Below are positions 33,553-43,590 of a stretch of DNA of 48,140 bases, one piece after another. The notes under the pieces are model-generated. The model was not told where the DNA came from. It ran no database searches and was given only the letters and a program-made list of their open reading frames with translations. Positions within the stretch are counted from its first letter, which is position 1. The number at the start of each line of letters is the position of its first letter. The stretch spans positions 1-48,140 of the forward strand of contig NZ_JACBGN010000021.1 of NCBI RefSeq assembly GCF_013401435.1, read 5' to 3'. The stretch is from Streptomyces sp. BR123. Lineage in GTDB: Bacteria > Actinomycetota > Actinomycetes > Streptomycetales > Streptomycetaceae. The position numbers were made by a program, and so were the translations under genes.

Positions 33553-33615
33553 ATTCAGCAGGAAACGCCCTCGCCCTTCGCTGACAACACCTATGCAGTC
33601 TTCGGATGCTGACGC

Positions 33616-33925
33616 TCAAATGACGCTCTGAAGCCCCGTCACATCGGCCCGGCCATGTCCGCTGTGTAGAGCCATGACGAAGTCGCCCAGACCGATGCTG
33701 TGCAGGCGGTTGCGTACTACGTTCAGCGCCGCGGCCTTCTCGCTGACGGAGAGCACTCTGCGGCCCGGTGACACCATCTTGAGGTCCTGGTGTGCCGGAA
33801 GTTCAGCAGCCGGTTGCGCCCGCCCATGTCCAGCAGGGACTTCGCCATTCCTCGAGGACGGCCTGCAGGCGGTCGAGGCTGGGATCGCCGCCACGGGTGG
33901 ATGGCGTGCGGAACTGGGCGGGCAT
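33616..33925 (-). pseudogene. decayed DUF4011 superfamily 1 helicase gene
   Basis: An original start is still visible: ATG 33925 with GAGGAGGT about nine bases upstream. Translation gives RLQAVLEEWR, then a one-base loss shifts frame to KSLLDMGGRNRLLNFRHTRT, the typical N-terminus of DUF4011 helicases. It then jumps, with large internal deletion, to GRRVLSVSEKAAALNVVRNR and LHSIGLGDFVMALHSG, a block found after Walker A in the same family, and stops at 33616. So over a thousand residues of the parent protein are gone. It follows brxHI on the same strand and probably once belonged to the neighbouring defence genes. Confidence 0.75.
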
Positions 33926-34120
33926 ACGGTGAGTACCTCCTCAGCTGGGCGCGCAGGGCGATGTCGCGGCGACCCCGGAGGTATCCGCATATCAGTTCAC
34001 ATCGTCCGATGAGTGGTCGGCGATCAACACGCCATCACACCTGCTGGCTGTCCGTCCTGCCTGGCGTCTTGATGCGGAGACGTCAGGCATGGCCGTGAGT
34101 ATCAAGACCTGCGGACCGTC

Positions 34121-36334
34121 TCACGTGAGGGATTCGGTATGGAAACGGACTGGGCCCTGAAGGGTCGTGCGCGCTCCGTCGAAGTCCGCCAGTCGTGCGG
34201 CAACGGTGGCCATCGCGAGTCGGTGAGGTAGCGCTGCTGAGAACTTCAGGCCGTGTACCGCTCGGTGGTCGACATCGGGCAGCACCAGTGCGTTTCCACC
34301 GTCAGCATCTGCACGAGCCACTTGCCACATGTCGGGTGTCAGGTCTTCTCGTAGCCGCACGTAGCAGTCCGTCGGCCTTTGGACGGGGTCACTGATCGAC
34401 GGAAGTGTGGCGGCGAGCGTCGCGTTAGCCCGGTAGCCGGCCCACGTCCACCACCGCACATCCGTCCCCAGTCGAGTGATCAGAGAGCCGTCGGAATCGG
34501 TGATGTGAGGCGCATCCTCCTCGCGCCACTCGGTCAGGCACGTCTGGGCCCGACGGGTGAGAGAAACCAGGGGGTCTGCTCCGAGCAGTACGTCGCGCAT
34601 TGAGCGGGTCAGAGCGTACGAGAGGCCGGCGAGCGACCCGCCCGTCCATTTGGCGACGCCGCCACCATCGGTCGGCTCGACGAAGACCCGCTTGCGCCCC
34701 CAGTCGATGAACGTCACCTGCCAGCTGCGCCCGCCGAGAAGCAATCGACGGGGTCCAGGCCGTTCCTCCGTCAACACGGAAGGGTCCGTCTGCCCGATTT
34801 CGTTACGGCCGGACAGCACCGTGAACTGCGGGGGAGCGGTGAACGAGGCAGTCAACTCGATGAAGTGACGCCGGCCGAATCGGCGCTCCGCCTCGGGGCC
34901 GATGAAGAGCATGCTGCCGTCCTCATCGAGGAACCCCTCGTTCACCAGGTAGCGAAGGATGGGGGAGGCCGATCGGTCGAACGGAGCCAGTCCGTTCCAC
35001 ATGCCTTGCCACGACTGGTCGCCGATGCGGTGCTGCTGAAGCGTGGCGGCGAGCAACTGCTGCGCCACGAGGTGGCGAGGCTCCGGAGGGGGTGTGACCG
35101 GTTCGACCCAGCCGCGCCCCCAGAGGAGCAGCAGGGCGGCGGCCTGCAGCAGGGTGTCCTTGCCGGTGGCGAGGAACAGGCAGTTGCGAGTGGTCCCCGG
35201 GCGCCGGCCGGTGCGGCCGATGCGCTGGAGAAAGGAGGCCACGGTGCGGGGCGAGTCGATCTGGATGACGCGGTCCAGGTCGCCCACGTCGATGCCCAGC
35301 TCCAGTGTGGAGGTGGAGACGATGACGCAGTCGCGTGCTTCGGCGAAGGCCTGTTCCGAACGGGCTCTTTCCTCGGCCGAGAGGGAGGCGTGCGAGAGGA
35401 ACACCGTCACTTCGCGTGCCCGCAGGGCTGCTCCCAGCTCCTCCACCTGACGTCTGGACTCGCAGAAGACCAGCCTCTTCTCCCCCCGGTGCAGGGCCGC
35501 GATCAACTTGGACGCGTTGTCGAGGGACCCTACGTAGTCCAGCTCCACCTCTCCCGGCGGCCGAAGACTCCCGCTCGCACTGGCCGTGGTCGGGGTCGCA
35601 GCCGGCGTGAAGGTGAGGCCGGGGGCAACGACCCGCCCCGGGCGCTTGCCCGCACCGGAGCCTTGGAGCCAGGTGAGCAGTTGCTGAGGGTTTCCGACCG
35701 TGGCAGAGAGACCGATCCGCTGGATGGGGCGTCCGGTGACCTGTTCCAGACGCTCCAGCACCGCGAGGAGGTGCCAGCCTCGGTCGTCGCCCGCGAAAGC
35801 GTGCACCTCGTCCACCACGACTGCCTGGATCCCGCCCAGAAGACGGGCGTGGTCGGTTTTGACCCCGATGAGCATGGCCTCGAGGGACTCAGGAGTGGTG
35901 AGGAGGATGTCGGGTGAATCCGTACGGATGCGCCTGCGCTGAGACTCCTTGGTGTCTCCGTGCCACAGCTCGGCCCGGCGGCCGAGCCACTGAGCGTAGG
36001 AGTCGACACGGGTGACCAGGTTGTTGAGGAGCGCCTTGAGTGGGCACAGGTAGAGAACGGACGTGCCGGACCAGCGCCGGCCGGACATCGCCGACAGGAT
36101 CGGCAGGCACGCTGCCTCGGTCTTGCCGCCCGCGGTGGGGGCGAGCAGCACTGCGTCCTCGCCGTCCATGAGGGGATCGATCGCGGCCCGCTGCAGAGGC
36201 CGCAGGTCGGGCCAGCCGAGCGTGTTCACGACATGGTGGAGGATGACGGGATCGAGCCGGTCGACGGGGTCCGTGCCGTCCGGGTGGGGGCTGGTGTGGG
36301 CGGATCCTGTCTCACCCGCCGGGACTGCGCTCAT
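34121..36334 (-). CDS. brxHI: BrxHI, Lhr-like DEVH helicase of BREX type 2
   Basis: A 737-residue superfamily 2 helicase. Walker A APTAGGKT is at residues 65-72, DEVH near 174, LSATVGN near 210 and motif VI QRIGRTGRRPG near 367. The C-terminal part is of the Lhr-related type with a predicted winged-helix and beta region. ATG 36334 overlaps the brxD stop (TGATG); a GTG three bases earlier is also possible. In BREX type 2 this helicase is a regular partner of brxD, downstream of pglZ. The product is probably an ATP-driven nucleic acid motor; its exact role in phage exclusion is not known to me. Confidence 0.85.
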   Translation of the reverse strand: MSAVPAGETGSAHTSPHPDGTDPVDRLDPVILHHVVNTLGWPDLRPLQRAAIDPLMDGEDAVLLAPTAGGKTEAACLPILSAMSGRRWSGTSVLYLCPLKALLNNLVTRVDSYAQWLGRRAELWHGDTKESQRRRIRTDSPDILLTTPESLEAMLIGVKTDHARLLGGIQAVVVDEVHAFAGDDRGWHLLAVLERLEQVTGRPIQRIGLSATVGNPQQLLTWLQGSGAGKRPGRVVAPGLTFTPAATPTTASASGSLRPPGEVELDYVGSLDNASKLIAALHRGEKRLVFCESRRQVEELGAALRAREVTVFLSHASLSAEERARSEQAFAEARDCVIVSTSTLELGIDVGDLDRVIQIDSPRTVASFLQRIGRTGRRPGTTRNCLFLATGKDTLLQAAALLLLWGRGWVEPVTPPPEPRHLVAQQLLAATLQQHRIGDQSWQGMWNGLAPFDRSASPILRYLVNEGFLDEDGSMLFIGPEAERRFGRRHFIELTASFTAPPQFTVLSGRNEIGQTDPSVLTEERPGPRRLLLGGRSWQVTFIDWGRKRVFVEPTDGGGVAKWTGGSLAGLSYALTRSMRDVLLGADPLVSLTRRAQTCLTEWREEDAPHITDSDGSLITRLGTDVRWWTWAGYRANATLAATLPSISDPVQRPTDCYVRLREDLTPDMWQVARADADGGNALVLPDVDHRAVHGLKFSAALPHRLAMATVAARLADFDGARTTLQGPVRFHTESLT

Positions 36335-37668
36335 CACATGTCCAGGTCGATGTCGTCGGCTGATCCGGCTGCCGCGTGATTGCGCTCCACGTCCGTGAGT
36401 TCGCTGGTCGTCACGGTCAGCCGATAGTGCCGGCGCGGGTCGAAGTCCTCGAATTGGTCGACGCGGTCCAGCACGTCACCGACCAGTTTCTTGAGGAACA
36501 GCCGGGGCGCCACTCCTGCCTTCCCTCCGAGGGCTCCGCCCACCGCGCGCGCGAGGTCGGCGACGTACGCGTCGTCGGCGAGTGACTGTACGCGTTCCGG
36601 CGAGGAGGCACCCTCCGCATACAGGTCCCGGATGGTCACTCCGAGGCCGACCAGCGACTCCTGTGTGAAGCCCGGCAGCCGTACTTGGACCGCACGAGGG
36701 TTGTCGAAGCGCGGGTCGGTGGTGAAGTCGGTGGCGAGGCGCTGGGCGAGAGGAGCGAGCCGCTGAACCCCCTGCTGCCCGTCGTAGAACGCAGGAGTTC
36801 CGGTGATCAAGAGGTAGAGGCCGGGGAACCGGCCGGAGTGCACCTCGTCGATGAGCTGCCGAAGGGCGTTCAACGCCTTGTCCCGGGCGTCCGAACGGAC
36901 GCGCTGCAAGGTCTCGACCTCGTCCAGGACGACGAACAGGCCGTTGTGCCCGGAGTCCCGCAGTACGGTCAGGAGGCCTTGCAGGAAGCCGAGGGCCCCG
37001 AAGTGATCGAGGTCGCCACGGACTCCGGCAGAGCGTCGCGCGGCCGCAGCCACGTGCGGCTGGCCACCCAACCAGGCCAGCACGGCCGCTGCAGTCGCCT
37101 CGTCGCCTGCGGCCAGGGCTGACTTGTAGCCGCGCAGCGCCGTGGCGAACGAGGGCGCGTGCCGCGACACCTCGGCCAGTCGTGCCGTCAGCAGCTTCTC
37201 GACCGCCTGTGGGAGGTCTTCCTCGTCGGCGCCGTCCGCGAGGGCGTCCTCTTCCAGGGTGTAGAACCATGAGTCCACGACCGGCCGGAGCGCGCTCGGG
37301 GGGAAGCTCGTGGTGGTGAGCCGCTCGGTCAGACGCCGGTAGACGGTCTCCAGCTTGTGGAGGGGGGTCTCCGTCTCGGAGATCTGGATCTCCGCCAGCG
37401 CGAAACCCCTCCGCTTGGCCCGTTCACCCAGCCATCGGGTGAAGAAGGTCTTGCCCGATCCGTACTCTCCGCGGACGGCCTTGAACACCGAAGAACCGGA
37501 GGCGACCGCGTCGAGCTCGGAGTCGAGTGCTGCCTCGAACCGGTCGAGGCCGGTGGCCAGGAGGTCGAGCCCGCTTTCGGGAACGGCGCCGCGGCGCAAG
37601 GCGTCGATCACCGCACGGCGCCGCGCCGCGCTGGCCGGGGAGGGACGGGAGGAAGCAGCGGTACTCAC
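36334..37668 (-). CDS. brxD: BrxD, BREX ATP-binding protein
   Basis: A 444-residue AAA-type ATPase with Walker A GEYGSGKT at residues 67-74 and Walker B GLFVVLDEVETLQ near 246, followed by an arginine-rich sensor region LITGTPAFYDG. The order and motifs match BrxD (DUF2791-like) of BREX type 2. GTG 37668 is chosen; the frame is open to 37689 but the family begins near here. It is coupled to brxHI by overlapping stop and start and is divergent from the DUF262 gene over about 150 bases. Separated from pglZ by the plus-strand pair, so it needs its own promoter. Confidence 0.85.
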   Translation of the reverse strand: MSTAASSRPSPASAARRRAVIDALRRGAVPESGLDLLATGLDRFEAALDSELDAVASGSSVFKAVRGEYGSGKTFFTRWLGERAKRRGFALAEIQISETETPLHKLETVYRRLTERLTTTSFPPSALRPVVDSWFYTLEEDALADGADEEDLPQAVEKLLTARLAEVSRHAPSFATALRGYKSALAAGDEATAAAVLAWLGGQPHVAAAARRSAGVRGDLDHFGALGFLQGLLTVLRDSGHNGLFVVLDEVETLQRVRSDARDKALNALRQLIDEVHSGRFPGLYLLITGTPAFYDGQQGVQRLAPLAQRLATDFTTDPRFDNPRAVQVRLPGFTQESLVGLGVTIRDLYAEGASSPERVQSLADDAYVADLARAVGGALGGKAGVAPRLFLKKLVGDVLDRVDQFEDFDPRRHYRLTVTTSELTDVERNHAAAGSADDIDLDM

Positions 37669-37737
37669 GCCACCAGTGTCCCATTGCAAGGGCGTCCAGC
37701 GGTTGGCTGAAGTCGACTACTGGTGCGGCCGATCTCG

Positions 37738-37767
37738 TTGACCTCAGTGTCGCGTGATTGGTCTAAT
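37738..37767 (+). promoter_or_regulatory. housekeeping-type promoter for the DUF262-CBS/HEPN operon
   Basis: TTGACC (37738-37743), an 18-base spacer and TCTAAT (37762-37767) match the -35 and -10 consensus at five of six bases each. A start of transcription near 37774 would leave a leader of about 30-45 bases before GTG 37803 or 37818. Confidence 0.65.
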
Positions 37768-37817
37768 CGCCGCCCGCGTGAAGAACGCGCAGCACTGCGA
37801 GGGTGGGGAACGGGCAC

Positions 37818-39641
37818 GTGGCAGGACTCGACAATGTGAAACTCAAGGCGCTCCTGGCGGATGTGGCGTCAGGCTCCCTTCAACTGCCCGACTTCCAGCG
37901 GGACTGGAAGTGGGATGACGATCGAATTCGAGCCATTATTGCGACGGTGACGCTCGACTACCCCCTGGGCGTGGTGATGACGCTGGAGACAGGGGGTGAC
38001 TCACCGTTCCGTGCCCGTGCCCTCACCGGCGCGCAGGTGGCGGACGAGGTGGCGCCCAGCCTGCTGCTCCTCGACGGACAGCAGCGTCTCACCTCGCTGT
38101 TCCAAGCCCTGTTCCAGGACAGCCCTGTCGAGACCACCGATGCGCGTGGCAACCCTGTCAGGCGCTGGTACTACGTGGATGTCAAGAACGCGATCGGCTC
38201 GCCCGCTGACCGCGACGAGGCCATCGTGTCCGTACCGGAGGACAAGGTCCAGCGGTCCAACTTCGCCCGAAGCGTCGTCCACGACCTGACCACTGCCGAA
38301 GGCGAGTGCGCTGCCGGACTCTTCCCCCTGAGCATCGTCTTCGACACCGCGAAGGTGAATGCCTGGCGACGAGCGTACGAGAAGATGGACGACGGCCATT
38401 TCGACCGGTGGAGCCGCTTCGAGGAGCAGGTCCTGGAGCCCGTGCGCTCCTTCCAGGTACCCATGATCAAACTGGCGGCCTCCACCTCCATGGACGCGGT
38501 GTGCGCCGTCTTCGAGCGGGTGAACACGGGGGGCGTTCCCCTCAACGTGTTCGAGCTCCTGACGGCGACCTACGCCGGTGACCGGGCCTACCGCGAGCGG
38601 ACCGGAGACTACTACCAGCTGCCGCAGGTCTGGCGGGCGATCAAGGAGGACCTGGCCGGCCGCCACCCTGTGTTCGGACGGCTCGAGGCGGGCATCGACG
38701 ACGGGCTGAGCAGCAGTGACTTCCTGCAGGCCGTGGCGCTGGTCCGCACGTGGTCCCGGAAGCAGGACGGCCAGGGCACCGGCGTCTCCTGCAAGCGCCG
38801 CGACCTCCTGGAGCTCCCCCTGGCGGACTTCGAGTCGCTCGCGCCGCGGCTTGCCCAGGCGTTCACCTGGGCCGGCGCCTTCCTCGAGAGGCAGTGCATC
38901 GTGCGCGCCGCGGAGCTGCCCTACCGCACCCAGCTGGTACCTCTCGCCGCGGTCAGGGCCATCCTCGGGGAGGCCACCGACAGGCTCGGTGCGGAAGACA
39001 TGATCACGCAGTGGTATTGGTGCGGCGTGCTCGGTGAGATGTACGGCGGCTCCACCGAGACCCGCTTCACACGGGACGTCGAACAGCTGGTGGCATGGGT
39101 CCGGCGCGAGGGGCCCGCACCGGAGACCGTCACCGACGCCTACTTCTTCCCGGAGCGGCTGGACACGCTCACCACGCGGAACAGCGCTGCCTACAAGGGT
39201 ATCTATGCGCTGCTCATCAAGCAGGGCGCGGTGGACTGGCACTACACGGACGCGCCGCTGAAGCCGAGCCTGATGGACGAGTACGGTGTGGACGTCCGGC
39301 ACATCTTCCCCCGGGCCTGGGTGCGCCGGAACCAGGACGGGGCCAAGTCGTCCCCCGCCAACTCCATCGTCAACAAGACACCGCTGTCCCTGCGTGCGGC
39401 TCAGGCCCTCACCGGCGCACCCGGTAGCTACCTCGACTCGCTCGCCGCTGCCTCCGACATGCGTCGTGAGTGGTTCGACGACGTCATCGCGACGCATCTG
39501 ATCGATCCGTACTTCCTGAGGAACAACGACTACGAGGCGTTCTACGCGGCGCGGGCCAAGCAGCTCGAGGACATGGTGTACGCCGCCATGGGCAAGCGGA
39601 CGATCCTGCGCGACATGACCGACGGCAAGGCGGTCAAGTGA
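37818..39641 (+). CDS. GmrSD-like DUF262 protein with C-terminal HNH-like domain
   Basis: A 607-residue protein. The N-terminal DUF262 domain shows LPDFQRDWKWDDDRI and DGQQRLTSL from D86, as in GmrS and other ParB/DGQHR-related NTPases that recognise modified DNA. The C-terminal region has HIFPRAW (H495) and NSIVNKTPLS (N515, N519), the layout of the DUF1524 HNH nuclease of GmrD. A single-chain GmrSD-like type IV restriction enzyme that cuts modified phage DNA is the best guess. GTG 37818 fits the usual family start; GTG 37803 is also open. It overlaps the next gene by GTGA. Note that the Dpd mark of its own host must not be a target. Confidence 0.82.
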   Translation: MAGLDNVKLKALLADVASGSLQLPDFQRDWKWDDDRIRAIIATVTLDYPLGVVMTLETGGDSPFRARALTGAQVADEVAPSLLLLDGQQRLTSLFQALFQDSPVETTDARGNPVRRWYYVDVKNAIGSPADRDEAIVSVPEDKVQRSNFARSVVHDLTTAEGECAAGLFPLSIVFDTAKVNAWRRAYEKMDDGHFDRWSRFEEQVLEPVRSFQVPMIKLAASTSMDAVCAVFERVNTGGVPLNVFELLTATYAGDRAYRERTGDYYQLPQVWRAIKEDLAGRHPVFGRLEAGIDDGLSSSDFLQAVALVRTWSRKQDGQGTGVSCKRRDLLELPLADFESLAPRLAQAFTWAGAFLERQCIVRAAELPYRTQLVPLAAVRAILGEATDRLGAEDMITQWYWCGVLGEMYGGSTETRFTRDVEQLVAWVRREGPAPETVTDAYFFPERLDTLTTRNSAAYKGIYALLIKQGAVDWHYTDAPLKPSLMDEYGVDVRHIFPRAWVRRNQDGAKSSPANSIVNKTPLSLRAAQALTGAPGSYLDSLAAASDMRREWFDDVIATHLIDPYFLRNNDYEAFYAARAKQLEDMVYAAMGKRTILRDMTDGKAVK

Positions 39642-40684
39642 ACCAGAAGCCGAGCACCGAGGAACTCCTGGCGCTCAAAGGCACGGAGGTACCCCTCGGG
39701 GAGCTGCTGGACCTGTTCGGCGTCCGCGTGCGCCGGCCTTGGAACGTGCACGAGATCGCGGAAGCACTGACCGATGCGGGGCTCGCCACCCTGCCGGACT
39801 TCGCCACCTGCGCTCCGGGCGAGCGCGTCCAGGTCGTCCCTTTCGCCACGGCCGTGCAATCCGAGCCCGAGGCGGACGACGCCGACACCGCGGAGCGGGA
39901 TCCCCTCCCGTCGGCCGCGCTGCCCCAGCGGCTCCGCATCGGCGACCTGCCGTCGGCCCGTGGCGGGGTGCGGTGCGTGTCCCTCACCACGGAGCTGTCC
40001 CAGGCGACGTACCTGATGCGCCAGCGAGGCTATGCGCAGATACCGGTCACGACGGGCATGACAACGATCCACGGCGTCATCACGTGGCGCTCACTGGCCC
40101 TCATGTACGAGCGGGGGAAGGAGAGCAGCCTGGAAAACGCCATGCAGCAGGAGTCGCTGCCGCTGGCCGACGCGCGGCAGGAGTTCTTCGCGTGCCTGCC
40201 CATGCTGTCGGAGCACGGCTACCTTCTGGTCCGCGGCGAGGACGGAAGCCTGTCCGGCATCGTGACACAGGCCCACGTGGTCGGCCGCTTCGAGAGCGCT
40301 GCCCGCCCCTTCTTCCTGCTCGGCGAGATCGAATCCCTCCTGCGCCGGTGGCTGGGATCCAGGCTCACCGAGGAGGCGATCAAGGCGGTCCAGACGAACA
40401 AGAAGCCGGAGCACCGCTCGGGCAGGGTCGAGGACCTGGCGTTCGGCGACTACGTCTACCTCCTCAACGGCGAGCAGAAGAAGCAGACGATGGCCCAACA
40501 GGCGGACCTCAACTGGGCCGCGCTCCAGTGTGAGTCCCTGGACCGCGGCCAGTTCGTCCGCCATCTGCAACGGGTGAAGGACGTGCGGAACCGCATCGCT
40601 CATTTCGACGCGGAACCTTTGCCCCTCGAGTCGATGCGAGAGCTGACGGCCTTCACCACCCTGCTGCGTGACTACGCCGGCTGA
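39638..40684 (+). CDS. CBS-domain protein with HEPN-type RNxxxH motif
   Basis: A 348-residue protein. About 100 N-terminal residues are poorly conserved; two CBS motifs follow (about 110-235, with YAQIPVTT, GVITWRSLA and YLLVRGEDGSLSGIVTQAHV), which generally bind adenine nucleotides or SAM. The C-terminal helical part ends with R317-N-R-I-A-H322, the RNxxxH signature of HEPN RNases. So this may be a ligand-controlled RNase. It is co-transcribed with the DUF262 gene (GTGA overlap) and ends only 8 bases from the converging pglZ stop with no terminator between. A HEPN domain without nuclease activity is the main alternative. Confidence 0.75.
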   Translation: MNQKPSTEELLALKGTEVPLGELLDLFGVRVRRPWNVHEIAEALTDAGLATLPDFATCAPGERVQVVPFATAVQSEPEADDADTAERDPLPSAALPQRLRIGDLPSARGGVRCVSLTTELSQATYLMRQRGYAQIPVTTGMTTIHGVITWRSLALMYERGKESSLENAMQQESLPLADARQEFFACLPMLSEHGYLLVRGEDGSLSGIVTQAHVVGRFESAARPFFLLGEIESLLRRWLGSRLTEEAIKAVQTNKKPEHRSGRVEDLAFGDYVYLLNGEQKKQTMAQQADLNWAALQCESLDRGQFVRHLQRVKDVRNRIAHFDAEPLPLESMRELTAFTTLLRDYAG

Positions 40685-40692
40685 GCCACCGC

Positions 40693-43590
40693 CTACACCC
40701 CGAACTGCAGCTGCAGCAGGCTCCTGTCGAGACGGAGCGTCCGTCCGTCCGGCAGGGTCTGCAGGACCTGCACTCCGTCGTAGTTGAGGACCTGCCGCAG
40801 CACTGCGGCAAAGCCGTCCGCGCGGCTGGCCGGGTAGCCGACGCGCTGCGCCACAGCCGTCACGGGCAGGGTGCCGCCGGCCTCCAGGAGCGCCAGTATC
40901 GCCTTTTCCAGCTTGTCCAACGGAGGCTTGCGGGCCAGTAGCCCGACCTGGTCCTGGAAGGCCGCGGACGCGAGCAGTGCCGTGACGAGTGCCTCGTCCG
41001 GCGTGACCAGAACGGGTGTGACCAGGGCACCCTCGCCTTCGGCCGCCGGTACCAGAGAGACGTCGAAGAGGGAGTCGTGGGTCTGGGCGAGTTCGGCCTG
41101 CGCCTTCGTCGGCTTCTGCCGGCTCGGCTTGTCCGGCGGAGCGGGCGAGGGGGAGGCCTGGGGGACGGCCGCAAGCGGCTTCTGCTCCTCCAGGAACCAC
41201 CACGCCGGACGCTGATCGCCCAGCTCGCGCCAGCCCTCGGGGGGCGTCGCGCCGAACGGCAGGAAGGCGAGCACGGGGATGGTGAACTCGCTGAGGGAGG
41301 CTCCCCCGTGGTAGCCCGCCTTGAGCGCGGTGTACCGCGAGTCCGCATCCCACAGGGCGACGATCGAGCCGCCCGGCTCGGGCCAGACCACACGAGGCCC
41401 CGACAACACGACCTCCGCGGCCGCCAGCGGCCCACCGGGGGCGCGGTGCCGCGCCGAGTCCGGGGCCGTGGCACTGACCTTGACATCGCGGCGGTCCACG
41501 ACGTGGCCGTGGTCGCTGGTGAGGATGACGGCCATGCCCTGAGCGGCGGCGACCCGCAGCAGATCGCGCAGCCGCCCTATCTCGTCGAGGCGCCAGGCGC
41601 CGTCGCCGAGCTTCTGTTCCTTGGCGAGGCGGTCGTCGATGGTGTTCAGAACCACCGCGACGTGCGTCCGCCCGTCACCGAGGGCTTCGGTGAGTGCGGG
41701 TCCGAAGGTGTCGCCCGAGCCCTCGGCCCGGAGCTCGTCCTTGTGGAAGACCGCGGCCGGGGCGCCGTCCCAGAAGGCGTGGGCGGGGAAGAGCTTCTTC
41801 TCCTCGGCCTGGGTGCCCTTCGTCAGCCTTCCCGCGAACAGGGACGTACGGCAGACCGTCGTCAGCGTGGGCAGGGCCGCGGCCATCGCGCGGCGGCGTG
41901 GTGCACCCTCGCTCATCGGGTCGAACTCGGCCCAGGAAGACCGCAGCTCTTCACCGAGCTCGCAGGCGATCGCAGCGCTCATCCCGTCCAGGACCAGCAG
42001 GAGCACCCGGCGGTCGGCCCCGCGGCGGACCACCGGCTTCACGACCCGGTCCAGGAAGGTCTCCACCGTCAGCATGGAGCCGGGCCGGGTGCCGGCGGAA
42101 GTCCAGCCGGACAGGGTACGGGCGAACTCACCGTCGATCTCGCGTCGCTTGAGGCGCACCCGCTCGCCGAGCACGTCGTACGCCGACTTGAGGACGGGGG
42201 TGGGGTCGCCGCCCGCTTCGATGTGTTCGAGCGCCCGGTCCACCCACCCGGTTTCGTTGATGTGCCGTTGCAGCGCGTCGGCGACGGTGTCGGAGGAGAC
42301 GGCCGGGTCGCTGGCCAGCCACTGCGCCACCCGCTGTGCCATCCGCGCCCGTTCCACCCGTGCCAGGACGTCGGGACCGCCGGCCCGCTTGTGCCGGCCG
42401 AGGGCGCGTACGGCATCGGCGATGACGAGGGGCTGCCCGCCCGACAGAGCTCGGCCCACCGCTGCGAAGCGCGCCTCCAGGCCGGCTGCGAGCAGCGCGC
42501 TGGTCTCGGCGGCATCCTCCGCGCCGAATTGGCGGACCAGTACGGAAGCACGGTCCAGGACGGTGTCGCTGAGCCTCCGGGCCTCGCGCGCGGCCTCGGT
42601 GTCGCCACCGGTACCGCGGGCCGCGGACGTCAGGAGCGAGGCGACGTACTCCTCGGCGGCGAGGCCGAACCGGGACACGAGGAGATCCAGTTCCTCGCCC
42701 TGGGCGAGGGGCTGTTCGCCGAACCAGCGCTCGGCCCGTCCCCGTGCCTTGTACGCGGAGGCATCCGGTCGGCAGTGCACCCACAGCGCTGCGCAGACAA
42801 GGCCGAACGCCACCGCGTCCGCGCCGTGGTCGGCCTCGACCAGCGCGAGGAGCGCCCGTCCGGCGTGGCCGGCCTGGTCCTCCTCCCCGAGGAACGCGGC
42901 AAGGCCGTCGCGCTCCGGACGGCGCAGCTTCAGGAGGAGTTCGGGTCCGCCGGCGGACAGGGACCAGCCGAACAGCGCGTGGGGGTCCAGGGCGTCCCCC
43001 GTCGGTGTCCGGCCCGCTGATTCCGCCTCCTCGTCGTAGCGGCCCAGTCGTAGCCGGCGCAGGGCCAGGGAGGACAGCGCGGTACGCCGGGAGAGCATGC
43101 CGCCGGCGACGGGCGGCCAGCCTCCTCCCTTCGGCGGGGTGGCGTCGAGCAGGGCCTCCGCGGCCCAGTTGGATTCCTTGAGACGCGGGTCGACCTGCTG
43201 GGCACGGAACGCGTCGCGGACCACATCCCAGCTGTCGACCGTGTCGACGCGCTTCTTGTGGGCGCGCGCGAGGATGGCCGGATCGAGCTCGTTCTGTTCG
43301 CGGTCGGTCAGGACGACGAGCACGGCCGGCCCGTGCACCCTGCCGTCGAGGTGGTCCAGCAGCAGTTCGTGGACGGCGAGCGGCGAGGGCGCGGCCGCGA
43401 TGCGCGCGGCCAGCCCGTCACCCCAGGAGGGCTCGGCCGGGCCGTCCCACTGGGGCGCGGAGCGCAGCAGCACGGCACGGCGTCGGCCGCTCCCGGCCAG
43501 AGAAGCGGTGAGAGAGCTCTGGGACGACAGGTACTGGGTGACGGTCGCGAGGTTCAGCCGGACGGCGACCGTGGTGGAAGTGGTGCTCAT
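40693..43590 (-). CDS. pglZ: PglZ, BREX type 2 alkaline phosphatase-like protein
   Basis: A 965-residue protein. The alkaline-phosphatase-superfamily core is seen in [17 protein letters not shown] (about 530-545) and [11 protein letters not shown] (about 690), with AVVLNTIDD between, which supply the metal ligands. A Pro/Lys-rich linker ([16 protein letters not shown]) leads to a C-terminal winged-helix-like region. PglZ is the hallmark protein of all BREX systems; in S. coelicolor Pgl it is essential for phage growth limitation and can be toxic without PglX. ATG overlaps the pglY stop (ATGA). The long N-terminal helical region is typical of the type 2 form. Confidence 0.93.
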   Translation of the reverse strand: MSTTSTTVAVRLNLATVTQYLSSQSSLTASLAGSGRRRAVLLRSAPQWDGPAEPSWGDGLAARIAAAPSPLAVHELLLDHLDGRVHGPAVLVVLTDREQNELDPAILARAHKKRVDTVDSWDVVRDAFRAQQVDPRLKESNWAAEALLDATPPKGGGWPPVAGGMLSRRTALSSLALRRLRLGRYDEEAESAGRTPTGDALDPHALFGWSLSAGGPELLLKLRRPERDGLAAFLGEEDQAGHAGRALLALVEADHGADAVAFGLVCAALWVHCRPDASAYKARGRAERWFGEQPLAQGEELDLLVSRFGLAAEEYVASLLTSAARGTGGDTEAAREARRLSDTVLDRASVLVRQFGAEDAAETSALLAAGLEARFAAVGRALSGGQPLVIADAVRALGRHKRAGGPDVLARVERARMAQRVAQWLASDPAVSSDTVADALQRHINETGWVDRALEHIEAGGDPTPVLKSAYDVLGERVRLKRREIDGEFARTLSGWTSAGTRPGSMLTVETFLDRVVKPVVRRGADRRVLLLVLDGMSAAIACELGEELRSSWAEFDPMSEGAPRRRAMAAALPTLTTVCRTSLFAGRLTKGTQAEEKKLFPAHAFWDGAPAAVFHKDELRAEGSGDTFGPALTEALGDGRTHVAVVLNTIDDRLAKEQKLGDGAWRLDEIGRLRDLLRVAAAQGMAVILTSDHGHVVDRRDVKVSATAPDSARHRAPGGPLAAAEVVLSGPRVVWPEPGGSIVALWDADSRYTALKAGYHGGASLSEFTIPVLAFLPFGATPPEGWRELGDQRPAWWFLEEQKPLAAVPQASPSPAPPDKPSRQKPTKAQAELAQTHDSLFDVSLVPAAEGEGALVTPVLVTPDEALVTALLASAAFQDQVGLLARKPPLDKLEKAILALLEAGGTLPVTAVAQRVGYPASRADGFAAVLRQVLNYDGVQVLQTLPDGRTLRLDRSLLQLQFGV

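Larger units (their letters stand above)
33218..33615. other. non-coding stretch downstream of the integrase with short direct repeats
   Basis: No convincing gene is seen in these roughly 400 bases and no tRNA end was found. The stretch contains three direct copies of TGACCTGCGG and a 14-base hairpin (listed separately). Its position just past int is where an attachment site of such elements often lies. Confidence 0.5.

Noticed and set aside
33132..33615. tRNA gene as attachment site next to the integrase
   Set aside because: A GTTCGA string occurs near 33311 but no cloverleaf can be built around it.
37818..39641. DUF262 protein considered as a third DpdB/DndB
   Set aside because: It shares DGQQR but has the DUF262 N-terminal block FQRDWKWDDDRI and a C-terminal HNH-like region, which fits GmrSD-like enzymes.
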